This document shows, in pieces, positions 1 through 7,877 of a DNA stretch of 64,000 nt (position 1 is the first letter of the stretch; the number at the start of each line of letters is the position of its first letter). Below the pieces are notes generated by a model that was not told the origin of the DNA, did not search any database, and saw only the letters and a program-made list of their open reading frames with translations. Origin of the DNA: Thermosipho affectus (GTDB lineage: Bacteria > Thermotogota > Thermotogae > Thermotogales > Fervidobacteriaceae); contig NZ_LBFC01000015.1 of NCBI RefSeq assembly GCF_001990485.1, positions 36,376 through 100,375 on the forward strand. The letters run 5' to 3'. The position numbers were made by a program, and so were the translations under genes.

Positions 1-276
1 GGAATGATTATTCCGGTTATTATTACAGTATACGAAGACAGATCATTTACATTTATAACAAAAACACCACCAGCTTCTTTCTTACTTAAGAAAGCGGCAA
101 AGTTAAATTCTGGATCCCAAGAACCAAAGAGAAAGATTGTCGGAAAGGTTACAAGGGATCAAATTAGAGAAATAGCCGAAATTAAGAAGGAAGATTTAAA
201 CGCAAATGACATTGAAGCGGCTATGAAAATAATTGAAGGAACAGCAAAAAGTATGGGAATTGAGGTAGTAGACTAA
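1..276 (+). CDS. rplK: Ribosomal protein L11, C-terminal part (5' end outside window)
   Basis: The reading frame is open from base 1, so the gene starts upstream of the window. The visible 92 codons carry the L11 linker and rRNA-binding C-terminal domain, with the typical run [16 protein letters not shown], then a [15 protein letters not shown] helix and a [18 protein letters not shown] end. L11 binds the GTPase-associated region of 23S rRNA and stimulates factor-dependent steps of translation. rplA follows after 26 bases, the usual rplK-rplA pair. Only the partial length limits the call. Confidence 0.97.
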   Translation, partial: GMIIPVIITVYEDRSFTFITKTPPASFLLKKAAKLNSGSQEPKRKIVGKVTRDQIREIAEIKKEDLNANDIEAAMKIIEGTAKSMGIEVVD

Positions 277-302
277 TAAATATTTAGGAAGGAGGAGGCA
301 AA

Positions 303-998
303 ATGCCGAAGCACTCCAAGAGGTATAATGAAATCAAAAAGTTAGTTGATAGGTCAAAAGAGTACGATTTAAATGAAGCAGTAGAGCTTGCTAAAAAGGT
401 TGCTACAGCAAAATTCGATGAAACAGTAGAACTTCACATTAAAACAAACATAGACTATAGAAAGTCAGATCAACAAATTAGAAGCACCATTTCCCTACCA
501 CATGGTACAGGAAAAGAAGTAAAAGTACTTGTATTTGCTAAAGGTGACAAAGCAGAAGAAGCAAAAGAAGCCGGTGCAGACTATGTCGGTGCAGAAGATT
601 TGGTAGAAAAGATCCAAAAGGAAGGATTTTTAGATTTCGATGTTGCAATAGCTACTCCAGATATGATGAGGGTAATAGGAAAATTGGGTAAAATCCTTGG
701 TCCAAGAGGATTAATGCCAAATCCAAAAGCAGGGACTGTAACAAATGATGTAGCTTCCGCTGTAAAGGAGTTTAAAAAGGGTAGAATGGAAATTAGAACA
801 GATAAAACTGGAAACCTACACATACCAGTAGGAAAAGCATCATTTGATAATGCAAAATTAACGGAAAACATAAAATCTGCATACGAACAAGTGTTAAACT
901 TAAAGCCCGCTGCTGTAAAAGGTACCTTTATAAAAAAAGTAGTACTTTCAACAACGATGGGACCTGGTATAAAGGTAGATCCTACGACATTACAATAG
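303..998 (+). CDS. rplA: Ribosomal protein L1
   Basis: 231 residues, the normal length for bacterial L1. The signature [14 protein letters not shown] lies near residues 138-151, and the C-terminal [11 protein letters not shown] is typical. L1 binds 23S rRNA at the E-site stalk and in many bacteria represses its own rplK-rplA mRNA. The start is chosen from a strong AAGGAGGAGG site seven bases before ATG. The gene is followed directly by a hairpin terminator and not by rplJ, which is unusual because rplJ-rplL-rpoB-rpoC commonly follow. Confidence 0.98.
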   Translation: MPKHSKRYNEIKKLVDRSKEYDLNEAVELAKKVATAKFDETVELHIKTNIDYRKSDQQIRSTISLPHGTGKEVKVLVFAKGDKAEEAKEAGADYVGAEDLVEKIQKEGFLDFDVAIATPDMMRVIGKLGKILGPRGLMPNPKAGTVTNDVASAVKEFKKGRMEIRTDKTGNLHIPVGKASFDNAKLTENIKSAYEQVLNLKPAAVKGTFIKKVVLSTTMGPGIKVDPTTLQ

Positions 999-1020
999 AA
1001 AACTTTTACGTCAAACATAA

Positions 1021-1071
1021 AAAAACACCCCCGAATTGGCAAAATAAAACCAATAAAGGGGTGTTTTTCTT
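1021..1071 (+). terminator. Intrinsic terminator after rplK-rplA
   Basis: A long hairpin with an outer stem AAAAACACCCC / GGGGTGTTTTT (1021-1031 with 1058-1068) and an inner stem ATTGG / CCAAT (1035-1039 with 1050-1054), ending in a T-rich run. It lies 23 bases after the rplA stop and closes the operon. Confidence 0.9.
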
Positions 1072-1110
1072 TTTATGCAAAAAAATAATAGATATTTAAT
1101 TTTTTGATAA

Positions 1111-1142
1111 AAAACAAAAAAATAAAGCTCCAAACGGAGCCT
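1111..1142 (-). terminator. Terminator of the tRNA operon
   Basis: On the minus strand the stem GGCTCC / GGAGC with loop GTTT is followed by TTATTTTTTTG. It lies just downstream of tRNA-Gly, the last gene of the three-tRNA transcript. Confidence 0.8.
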
Positions 1143-1164
1143 CTTACCTTATCGTTTCATTCTT

Positions 1165-1239
1165 TGGAGCGGGCGACGGGATTTGAACCCGCGACCTCCT
1201 GCTTGGCAAGCAGGCGCTCTACCACTGAGCTACACCCGC
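1165..1239 (-). tRNA. tRNA-Gly (anticodon GCC)
   Basis: 75 nt including an encoded CCA end. The 5' GCGGGTG pairs with the 3' acceptor strand before TCCA. The anticodon loop reads TTGCCAA within a CCTGC/GCAGG stem, and the T-arm contains GGTTCAAATCC. It is the third tRNA of a co-directional cluster. Confidence 0.97.
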
Positions 1240-1249
1240 ACACTTTCTT

Positions 1250-1335
<86 letters not shown>

Positions 1336-1340
1336 CCCTC

Positions 1341-1416
1341 TGGTGACCCGGGCGGGATTCGAACCCGCGGCCCCCTGATTAAAAGTCAGGTGCTCTACCG
1401 GCTGAGCTACCAGGTC
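1341..1416 (-). tRNA. tRNA-Lys (anticodon TTT)
   Basis: 76 nt with an encoded CCA. The acceptor GACCTGG pairs with CCGGGTC, allowing one G-T pair. The anticodon loop reads CTTTTAA and the T-loop GGTTCGAATCC is canonical. It is the first gene of the operon, behind a near-consensus promoter. Confidence 0.97.
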
Positions 1417-1437
1417 AATCGCTGCGAACCGATTAAA

Positions 1438-1466
1438 ATAATATCATATCATTTTAGTTATGTCAA
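1438..1466 (-). promoter_or_regulatory. Promoter of the tRNA-Lys-Leu-Gly operon
   Basis: On the minus strand a perfect -35 TTGACA (1461-1466) is separated by 17 bases from a -10 TATTAT (1438-1443). Transcription would start about 15 bases before tRNA-Lys. Confidence 0.85.
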
Positions 1467-1493
1467 GTTTCTATGAGAATACAAAAGTAAAAT

Positions 1494-2558
1494 CTAATTT
1501 AATTTTTTGTTTTTATCTTCATACATCTTCTCATCTGCAAGTTTTATTAATTCATCCAACGACTTTCCACTTACAACTTTTTGAATTCCTATTGACACAC
1601 CTATACATATATCTTTATTTCCAATGTTTATCCTTTTTGAAATATGTTCTTTTAATCTTTTAACCAATACCTTTACACCTTCTTCAGAAGAATTAATAAG
1701 TAAAACAAACTCATCTCCTCCATATCTTATAAGCAAATCACCATTTTTTATTGTCCTTTTCATTCTTTCTGAAATTATCCTTAACACTTCATCCCCCATT
1801 AAATGACCATACGTATCGTTTATATTTTTGAATTTGTTTAAATCTATAAACAAAATATGCGTGTAGTTTTCAATTAAAACATCATCAAGTACTTTTCTAC
1901 TATACAAGTTTGTTAAAATATCCCTATTTACATCGTTTACTTTTTCGTGTAATTTTAAATAATTGTACAAAATAAATGACAAATTTTCCGTAATCGATTT
2001 AAATATGATATCATCTGTACTTTTCTTTCTTCTTAACTTATACCAATCAATATTTAAGATACCGTAAACCTTTCCGTTATAGACTAAAGGTATTCCCACC
2101 CATGACTTTACGGAAATTTCTTTCACTTCCACCCAATAACTCTTCCCTATTACATCCTCAATATAAAAGTATTCTTTTGAAAGCATTATCTTTTTTAAGT
2201 TATTCGGTGATTGTTTTTGGAAATACTCTCCAAGTATTTCAAGAGGTTTTTCATCCAAAGTAGATGACCAAAGTAAGAACCTCCATTCCTTATTTTCCGG
2301 TGTAAAAAGAAAAGACCACGAATCTGCTCCAAGAAGTTTTTTTATATATTCAAACACATTGTACAAATTTTCTTTTTCATTTCTCAGGTTTTTTAGAAGT
2401 ATTTCGTAAAGTACTGAAATAAATCTATTTTTTATCTGTAATTTTAAATTAAGGTTAAAACAAGATAGCTTAAAACATACATAAAAATAGTCTTTAAAAA
2501 TCAAAAATACGAAAAATAAGGAAACAATAACAATATAAACCAATATATCTCTCCTCAC
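1494..2558 (-). CDS. Membrane-anchored GGDEF diguanylate cyclase with GAF-like sensor
   Basis: 354 residues. One N-terminal membrane helix (about 5-30) is followed by a region of about 60-200 with GAF-like features (FYIEDV, WVGIPLVYNGKVYGILNID) and a C-terminal GGDEF domain. The intact GGDEF signature is at about 280-284 (IRYGGDEFVLL), so cyclic-di-GMP synthesis from two GTP is expected. The upstream inhibitory I-site position reads KNGD instead of RxxD, so product inhibition may be weak (inference). The ATG overlaps the stop of the acetyltransferase gene upstream by four bases, so the two are probably co-transcribed. The input signal is unknown. Confidence 0.88.
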   Translation of the reverse strand: MRRDILVYIVIVSLFFVFLIFKDYFYVCFKLSCFNLNLKLQIKNRFISVLYEILLKNLRNEKENLYNVFEYIKKLLGADSWSFLFTPENKEWRFLLWSSTLDEKPLEILGEYFQKQSPNNLKKIMLSKEYFYIEDVIGKSYWVEVKEISVKSWVGIPLVYNGKVYGILNIDWYKLRRKKSTDDIIFKSITENLSFILYNYLKLHEKVNDVNRDILTNLYSRKVLDDVLIENYTHILFIDLNKFKNINDTYGHLMGDEVLRIISERMKRTIKNGDLLIRYGGDEFVLLINSSEEGVKVLVKRLKEHISKRINIGNKDICIGVSIGIQKVVSGKSLDELIKLADEKMYEDKNKKLN

Positions 2559-3019
2559 ATACCCAGTAAATCTTTATATATTCCCGGTGATGAACCTTCA
2601 ATTTCAATTGCTCCAACAGTTTTTTTGTAATAATCCACTGGTCCTGCATCCCCAATTATTGCATACGCATACCCTACTCTATACATATCTTCCAAAGTTT
2701 TAAAAAGTAATATTTTGCCTATACCTTTTCCTCTGTACTCCTTCAAAACACCTATAGGTCCCAAAAAACCTCTACAAGTCGTGTCATAGCAAGAGAAACC
2801 TACAACCTTGTTAGTTTTATTTTCATAGGCAACAAACATTGAAATAGGGGTTTTTGAAAAGGATACATCTACTTCACTTGCCCATAATCTTCCAAAATTT
2901 TTCTCAATCCAATTAACCAGAAAAATCTTCTCAGGACCAATAGGTCTTTTTAGTAATATTCCATTTGGTGTTTGAATTTCAAAGTTTAAGTTGTATAATT
3001 TAACAAGTAAGTCTCCCAT
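2555..3019 (-). CDS. GNAT family N-acetyltransferase
   Basis: 154 residues. The acetyl-CoA pyrophosphate loop VLKEYRGKGIGK (about 91-102) fits motif A (Q/RxxGxG/A) of GNAT enzymes, followed by LLFKTLEDMYRVGYAYAIIG. The substrate cannot be told from sequence. The start follows AAGGGGGAAA by a few bases. A TATAAT box lies upstream, back to back with the folA promoter, and the gene is coupled by a 4-base overlap to the GGDEF gene. A link between the acetylation and c-di-GMP functions is only suggested by this coupling. Confidence 0.85.
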   Translation of the reverse strand: MGDLLVKLYNLNFEIQTPNGILLKRPIGPEKIFLVNWIEKNFGRLWASEVDVSFSKTPISMFVAYENKTNKVVGFSCYDTTCRGFLGPIGVLKEYRGKGIGKILLFKTLEDMYRVGYAYAIIGDAGPVDYYKKTVGAIEIEGSSPGIYKDLLGM

Positions 3020-3033
3020 GATATTTCCCCCTT

Positions 3034-3062
3034 TTCATATTATACCATAATAATAATATAAT
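3034..3062. promoter_or_regulatory. Divergent overlapping promoters, GNAT (-) and folA (+)
   Basis: A minus-strand TATAAT (ATTATA at 3039-3044) faces left and a plus-strand TATAAT (3057-3062) faces right in a 58-base gap. The folA transcript would start almost at its GGAGGTG ribosome site, so its leader is very short. The -35 elements are weak. Confidence 0.65.
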
Positions 3063-3077
3063 ACTGGAGGTGAAAAC

Positions 3078-3581
3078 ATGCATCTTTCAATGATAGTTGT
3101 AACAGACATTTTTGGTGGATTTTCCACAAAAGACTATGATCCAATAAATTGGGGTTCAAAAGAAGATAAAAAACATTTTCGAAAGATTACAACAGAAATT
3201 GGAACAGTTATAATGGGAAGAAAAACATTTGAAAGTATAGGACATCCTCTCAAAGATAGATTAAATATAATACTTACCACTCAGAAAAAAGAAAACAAAG
3301 AAAATATAATATTTACTAAAGGCTCACCAGAAAAAATTATAAAATTTTTGGAAAATCAAAAAATCCATTCTGCAGCGATTATAGGCGGAAAAAAGGTGTT
3401 TGAAGATTTTTTTCCGTTTGTAGATAAACTATATATAACAATCGAACCTATTGTACTTGAGAATGCACAAAAATTGAATTTTCCAAAAACATCATTTAAG
3501 TTAGTCGCTACCAACGTATTAAATTCAAAAGGTACAATAGTACTTGAATACAAAAAACTATCCCAAAAAGACTTTCTTTAG
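3078..3581 (+). CDS. folA: Dihydrofolate reductase
   Basis: 167 residues. It has MGRKTFES (about 46-53) for NADPH binding and IIGGKKVFEDF (about 101-111), both typical of DHFR, and a C-terminal GTIVLEYKK strand. It reduces dihydrofolate to tetrahydrofolate with NADPH. The start follows GGAGGTGAAAAC closely. The gene is convergent with the next gene on the minus strand, and the two coding regions overlap by 24 bases at their 3' ends. A RibD-like reductase is the alternative, but length and motifs favour FolA of the Thermotoga type. Confidence 0.9.
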   Translation: MHLSMIVVTDIFGGFSTKDYDPINWGSKEDKKHFRKITTEIGTVIMGRKTFESIGHPLKDRLNIILTTQKKENKENIIFTKGSPEKIIKFLENQKIHSAAIIGGKKVFEDFFPFVDKLYITIEPIVLENAQKLNFPKTSFKLVATNVLNSKGTIVLEYKKLSQKDFL

Positions 3582-4007
3582 GATTTTCGGTTCCAAACGA
3601 AATTTTGAACCCTTTCCCTGTAAAAAGTGATGCTTTTTCAAAAGGTGAATGGATAATTCACTATACATTATCTTTTCACCATTTTTCAAATTTTTTACAG
3701 TAGCTACCTTCTTCCTAAAAATTCCATCCTCAAATGGACAAGGAATAAATCCTCTAGCTTCATATACAAATATCTCAAAATCCTTGTATTTGATAGGTTC
3801 ACCCAATCCCTTTTCTCCAATATTTAAAAATTCACTCATCATATTCGAAATCTCGTCAAAATCCATTCCCAATTTTGCAAATTCCCTTTCATCTTCGGCT
3901 ATAATATCCACTATATTTCTATCATCATTTCCTAAAAAACCATCAGCTGTAATTACGCCCGGTTTCATGTTCTCTTGGGCTTTAATCATCTCAGGTGACA
4001 TTTTCAT
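3558..4007 (-). CDS. Conserved hypothetical protein downstream of nqrF
   Basis: 149 residues from the chosen ATG (MKMSPEMIKAQENMKPG), which has a GGGGTTG site upstream and begins 13 bases after the nqrF stop. A longer frame would overlap nqrF and has no ribosome site. No family is recognised. It is acidic in the middle (DDRNIVDIIAEDEREF) and has ARGFIPCPFEDG, no membrane helix and no signal peptide. Position suggests co-transcription with nqrBCDEF. Its 3' end overlaps folA on the opposite strand. Confidence 0.7.
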   Translation of the reverse strand: MKMSPEMIKAQENMKPGVITADGFLGNDDRNIVDIIAEDEREFAKLGMDFDEISNMMSEFLNIGEKGLGEPIKYKDFEIFVYEARGFIPCPFEDGIFRKKVATVKNLKNGEKIMYSELSIHLLKKHHFLQGKGSKFRLEPKILKKVFLG

Positions 4008-4020
4008 AACTTTCAACCCC

Positions 4021-5118
4021 TTATGCAAATTTATCGTAATATACCTCGTTAATCCCATGTTTTTTCAATAAAGTCTCACATGCATTTATCATACCGGGGC
4101 TTCCACATAAATACCCTTCTTTTTCCGTTTCCTTACCAACCATAGTTTCCAAATACTTTACCATAACATCTGTTATAAGACCAACTTCTCCATCCCAATC
4201 TTTTTGTGGCTCAGAAAGTGCAGGAATAAAATGAAATTTATCCCACACCTTTTCAAGTTTTCTAAACAACTCCACATAAAACAGATCTTTTTCTGTTCTT
4301 GCTCCAAAGAAATACCACACATTTCTGTCTAAAATATTTCTCTCATACATATCAAAAATAATAGACTTTATTGGAGCCATACCAGAACCACCTGCAACAC
4401 ATATCATATCCTTTTTTGTATCCCTCATGTAAAATTCCCCAAATGGACCTATTACCTCTAATACATCTCCTTCCTTTAAATAATTATGAACATACGTTGT
4501 TGCGATACCACCTGGTACTAATCTAATTAACAACTCTATCTCATCTTTTTTACTAGGAGTTGAAGCAATTGAATACGCCCTTTGTGTAGGTTGTTTTATT
4601 TTATCATACGGTGGAATTACCAATTGAACATATTGTCCTGCTTTAAAATTTATTTCTTCCGAAAGCTTTAACTTAACCTCCTTTATATCATGTGTTACAT
4701 TTTCAAGTGAGATAACCGTCCCTTTAAATTTCTTCACATTAAATAATTCTTCTGGAAGTTCAATTTTTAAATTTTTCTTTACTTTTATCTGACAAGATAA
4801 CCTTATATTTTGCGCAATTTCCTCTTTTGACATATACGGAAGTTCTGTGGGAAGATATTCTCCAACATCACTTAATACTTTAACCTTACAAGCTCCGCAA
4901 CTTCCTCGTCCTCCACATGCTGAAGGAATAAATATATTTTCAGATGCAAGTGTAAATAAAAGAGGTCTTCCGCCTTGAACTTTTAATTTTTTCTTACCGC
5001 TGTTAATGTCAATCTCGACTTCTCCATAATTATTTACAATTGAATCCACTACAACTATCAAAGCAGAAAGTACAGCAGATATAAGGCCTACTATCAAAGG
5101 AGCAACTAATATATCCAT
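4021..5118 (-). CDS. nqrF: NADH:quinone reductase (Na+-type) subunit F, flavin/2Fe-2S subunit
   Basis: 365 residues. An N-terminal membrane helix (about 5-27) is followed by a 2Fe-2S ferredoxin domain with Cys68, Cys74, Cys77 and Cys109. A flavin domain with RAYSIAST (about 180-187) and an NAD(P)H domain with VAGGSGMAP (about 241-249) and a C-terminal CGSPGM complete it. This is the NADH-oxidising entry subunit of Na+-NQR. In Rnf complexes this place is taken by RnfB, which has a different architecture, so the operon is Nqr-type. The start is set by AGAGGTGA just before ATG at 5118. Confidence 0.92.
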   Translation of the reverse strand: MDILVAPLIVGLISAVLSALIVVVDSIVNNYGEVEIDINSGKKKLKVQGGRPLLFTLASENIFIPSACGGRGSCGACKVKVLSDVGEYLPTELPYMSKEEIAQNIRLSCQIKVKKNLKIELPEELFNVKKFKGTVISLENVTHDIKEVKLKLSEEINFKAGQYVQLVIPPYDKIKQPTQRAYSIASTPSKKDEIELLIRLVPGGIATTYVHNYLKEGDVLEVIGPFGEFYMRDTKKDMICVAGGSGMAPIKSIIFDMYERNILDRNVWYFFGARTEKDLFYVELFRKLEKVWDKFHFIPALSEPQKDWDGEVGLITDVMVKYLETMVGKETEKEGYLCGSPGMINACETLLKKHGINEVYYDKFA

Positions 5119-5128
5119 ACTATCACCT

Positions 5129-5719
5129 CTATTGAACATTTATCATACCGGCAAAACCTATAAAAGCCATTGCCATTATTCCAATAGTTATCAAAGTAAT
5201 TCCAACACCTTTTAAGGGAGCAGGTACAGGCGATTTATCCACCTTTGCCCTAATCGCCGCGAGTAAAACAATGGCAAGCCACCACCCTATTCCAGAACCA
5301 AAACCAAAGAAAACAGATTGTATAAGAGAATAATTCCTAAGTTGCATAAACAGAGCAACACCCAAAATTGCGCAGTTTACCGTAATTAGTGGCAAAAATA
5401 TACCTAAACTTATATACAAATTCGGTGAAACCCTATCTATTACCATTTCAAGTATTTGCACCACCGCTGCTATCACTATTATGTATATGATATACCTTAA
5501 ATACTCTAGTTGAAATGGTACAATAATATATTTCTCAACACCCCAGTTCAAAACAGTTGTTACAGTCATAACCATTGTAACTGCCATACCAAGACCATTT
5601 GACGATTTTAAAGACTTTGAGATAGATATAAAAGAACACATACCAAGGAAATTTGAAAGAAGAATATTACTTGTAAAAATTGAAGCAAAAAATAATACAA
5701 GTGGGTTAATATCAGGCAT
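5129..5719 (-). CDS. nqrE: Na+-NQR / Rnf membrane subunit E
   Basis: 196 residues with six predicted membrane segments. The first contains SNILLSNFLGMCSF and a middle one contains ITVNCAILGVALF, both hallmarks of the NqrE/RnfA family. The Cys pair in these half-helices is thought to bind an intramembrane Fe cluster with NqrD. The gene overlaps nqrD by eight bases and is followed by nqrF after ten. Naming as nqrE rests on the NqrF-type partner. Confidence 0.92.
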   Translation of the reverse strand: MPDINPLVLFFASIFTSNILLSNFLGMCSFISISKSLKSSNGLGMAVTMVMTVTTVLNWGVEKYIIVPFQLEYLRYIIYIIVIAAVVQILEMVIDRVSPNLYISLGIFLPLITVNCAILGVALFMQLRNYSLIQSVFFGFGSGIGWWLAIVLLAAIRAKVDKSPVPAPLKGVGITLITIGIMAMAFIGFAGMINVQ

Positions 5720-6308
5720 TATTATTCCCCCTTCCCTTTACAATCCAAATAAAGAGTGCCAACATGAAAAACGCACTAGGTGGCATAACCATAATCGTCC
5801 AATTGACAAATCCTTCTGGCATTATCCTATATCCAAACACAGTACCAAAGCCAAAAAGTTCTCTAAAAAACGCTATAACCATTAAAACCACCATATATCC
5901 CAAGCCGCTTGTAACACCGTCCCAAAACGATAAAAGTGGAGAATTCGATTGTGCAAAAGCTTCTGCTCTCCCCATAATAATACAATTAGTGATAATCAAT
6001 CCAACATATGGACCTAAGGCTTTACTCACATCTGGCAAATACGCCCTAAGAACAATATCCACTATTATAACGTAAAAAGAAATTATCAAAACTTGAGTTA
6101 TCATTCTAACTTTTCCGGGAATAAAAGATTTTAGCAACGACACTGTTAAATTTGAAAAACCCGTAACAAGTAAAACACCAATCGTCATAATCAATGTATT
6201 TTTTAAATTATTAGTTACTGCAAGAGTAGAACATATCCCCAAAACAAGTACAAAAACAGGATTTTCATACCACACATTTTTAAAGAATATTTCTTTATAC
6301 TTATTCAT
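5712..6308 (-). CDS. nqrD: Na+-NQR / Rnf membrane subunit D
   Basis: 198 residues, six membrane helices. It contains the paired motif VLGICSTLAVTNNL (about 22-35) and LIITNCIIMGRAEAFA, typical of NqrD/RnfE, with the Cys residues that face those of NqrE. The start is the ATG at 6308, preceded by AGAGGTGATACGT. A longer frame would begin with the GTG inside the ribosome site. It overlaps the end of nqrC by eight bases, so translation is coupled. Confidence 0.92.
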   Translation of the reverse strand: MNKYKEIFFKNVWYENPVFVLVLGICSTLAVTNNLKNTLIMTIGVLLVTGFSNLTVSLLKSFIPGKVRMITQVLIISFYVIIVDIVLRAYLPDVSKALGPYVGLIITNCIIMGRAEAFAQSNSPLLSFWDGVTSGLGYMVVLMVIAFFRELFGFGTVFGYRIMPEGFVNWTIMVMPPSAFFMLALFIWIVKGRGNNNA

Positions 6309-6912
6309 ACGTATCACCTCTTAGCACTTTTCTCATTTCACTAATCGTGTTATTTATAATCTTTACGAAAAATTTCGAGGTTAGGGTTGCACCTGTAATT
6401 GCATCAACAGAGTAGTTTTCCTTATTACTATCTCCTAATTTCTCAGATTTTTTAATTCCTATCTCTTTATCTACTTTTTCTCCTCTAAATTGCTCTTTGA
6501 ACCAATCCTCTTCTATTCTTCCACCAAGACCTGGTGTTTCATTTTGAGATATAATATCAACACCCACAATTCTATCTAAATTTTTGTTTAGTGCAACAAC
6601 ACCTGTAATTGTCCCCCATAATCCATTACCCGAAAAAACATAAGCATACACCTTTTCGCCTACATTTGAAACATAAAAATCTTTCCCTCCAATGTTTATT
6701 TTTTTTACATACTTTTTAAACTTTTCAATGGCATCCATTTTGTCACTAAAATCAATTCTCATGGCGTTTAGTATAGCTCTCACCTTAAAATATCCACGAT
6801 TTTCCAAAACTTTATCATAAGTAAGGGAATTTATATAAGAAAGAATAACCACAAAAACGAAAGTTATAGTAAAAGTAAACAAGATAACGTAAAATTTATT
6901 TTCCGTTTTCAT
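6301..6912 (-). CDS. nqrC: Na+-NQR subunit C, covalent FMN subunit
   Basis: 203 residues. One N-terminal membrane helix (about 8-30) anchors a periplasmic FMN-binding domain. The flavinylation motif DAITGATLTS is at about 170-179, where the Thr of the (S/T)GAT motif (Thr176) is the expected FMN attachment point. ApbE-type flavin transferase is needed for this and is not in the window. NETPGLGGRI is another family motif. It is shorter than NqrC of Vibrio (about 257) and closer to RnfG in size. Confidence 0.92.
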   Translation of the reverse strand: MKTENKFYVILFTFTITFVFVVILSYINSLTYDKVLENRGYFKVRAILNAMRIDFSDKMDAIEKFKKYVKKINIGGKDFYVSNVGEKVYAYVFSGNGLWGTITGVVALNKNLDRIVGVDIISQNETPGLGGRIEEDWFKEQFRGEKVDKEIGIKKSEKLGDSNKENYSVDAITGATLTSKFFVKIINNTISEMRKVLRGDTYE

Positions 6913-7790
6913 TTTTTCACCTTCTTTGTTAAAAAATCAAGAAGGGGTGCAAAGGTATTTCCCAGCAAAACGGCAAAACTTGTGCCTTCAGAAAACAACG
7001 AAAAAGACCTTATAACCACTATAGAAACACCAATTATAACTCCATATATTAACTGTGCCTTTTTATTCTTAGGAGCAGTAACTGGATCCGTTGCAATAAA
7101 CACAGAAACAAATACTAAACTTCCAGACAATATAGCAGACCAAAAATCCATCTTTCCCAAAAACAAATCAAAGACAAGGATAAGTGCAGACGCGCTCAAA
7201 AATGTTGAAAGCATTATCCTAAAACTTGCAGTCTTTGTTACAACAAGATATATAGCTCCTAAGATAATAAGAAATATGGCTCCTTCACCAAATGAACCTG
7301 CCCTAAATCCAAAAAATAAATCTTTTAAATTAACTACACCACCTGATCTCAAAATCTCCAAAGGTGTTGCAGAAGTAACTACATCGCTACCAAAAAAACC
7401 AAATCTTGGTAACATCCATCCACTTGTCATATACGATGGAAATGTTATATATATAAACAACCTTCCCGTTATAGCTGGATTAAACACATTTCTTCCAAAG
7501 CCTCCATAGGCCTCTTTTGCAATGGCAATTCCAAAAACTATTCCAATAACTGCCATCCACCACGATATATTTGGAGGAAGGGATAATGTATACAACATAC
7601 AACTTACAAGAACTGCTTCCGTAACCTTCTTACCTTTTCTTTTTTCAAAAAAATATTCGGTTAATACCCCAAAAATAAATACAAAAACACTTAAAAATAT
7701 TAGACGAAAACCATAGAATAAAAAAGCATACACATATATGGGAATTAAAGCATAAAGCATCCTTCTCATCATAGGTTGTTTTTGAAACAT
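6909..7790 (-). CDS. nqrB: Na+-NQR subunit B, membrane FMN subunit
   Basis: 293 residues with about eight to ten membrane helices. The covalent FMN site reads TSATPLEIL with Thr142 as the likely attached residue, and FNPAITGRLFIY is typical of NqrB/RnfD. It is much shorter than Vibrio NqrB (about 415), lacking an N-terminal extension. This is the first gene of the operon, behind a GGGGGGAG ribosome site. No nqrA lies upstream. The neighbour is manC, which ends in its own terminator, so nqrB has its own promoter in 7791-7845. Confidence 0.92.
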   Translation of the reverse strand: MFQKQPMMRRMLYALIPIYVYAFLFYGFRLIFLSVFVFIFGVLTEYFFEKRKGKKVTEAVLVSCMLYTLSLPPNISWWMAVIGIVFGIAIAKEAYGGFGRNVFNPAITGRLFIYITFPSYMTSGWMLPRFGFFGSDVVTSATPLEILRSGGVVNLKDLFFGFRAGSFGEGAIFLIILGAIYLVVTKTASFRIMLSTFLSASALILVFDLFLGKMDFWSAILSGSLVFVSVFIATDPVTAPKNKKAQLIYGVIIGVSIVVIRSFSLFSEGTSFAVLLGNTFAPLLDFLTKKVKK

Positions 7791-7840
7791 TTTCTCCCCC
7801 CTTTTTTCACCTATTTTTTATTTTAACATAAACTTAATCT

Positions 7841-7877
7841 AAAAAAAAAGTTACCTACTTACATAGGTAACTTTTTA
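7841..7877 (-). terminator. Terminator overlapping the manC stop codon
   Basis: On the minus strand the stem AAAAAGTTACCTA / TAGGTAACTTTTT (7864-7876 with 7845-7857) with loop TGTAAG is followed by a T run. The manC stop TAG (7855-7857) forms the foot of the second arm, so a terminating ribosome would cover the hairpin. Confidence 0.85.

Noticed and set aside
581..1042. Minus-strand frame of 153 codons over rplA
   Set aside because: It lies wholly across a clear ribosomal protein gene, has no ribosome site, and shows no family motif.
4021..7790. Rnf complex
   Set aside because: The last gene is NqrF (2Fe-2S plus FAD/NADH reductase), and no RnfB- or RnfC-like gene is present in the cluster.
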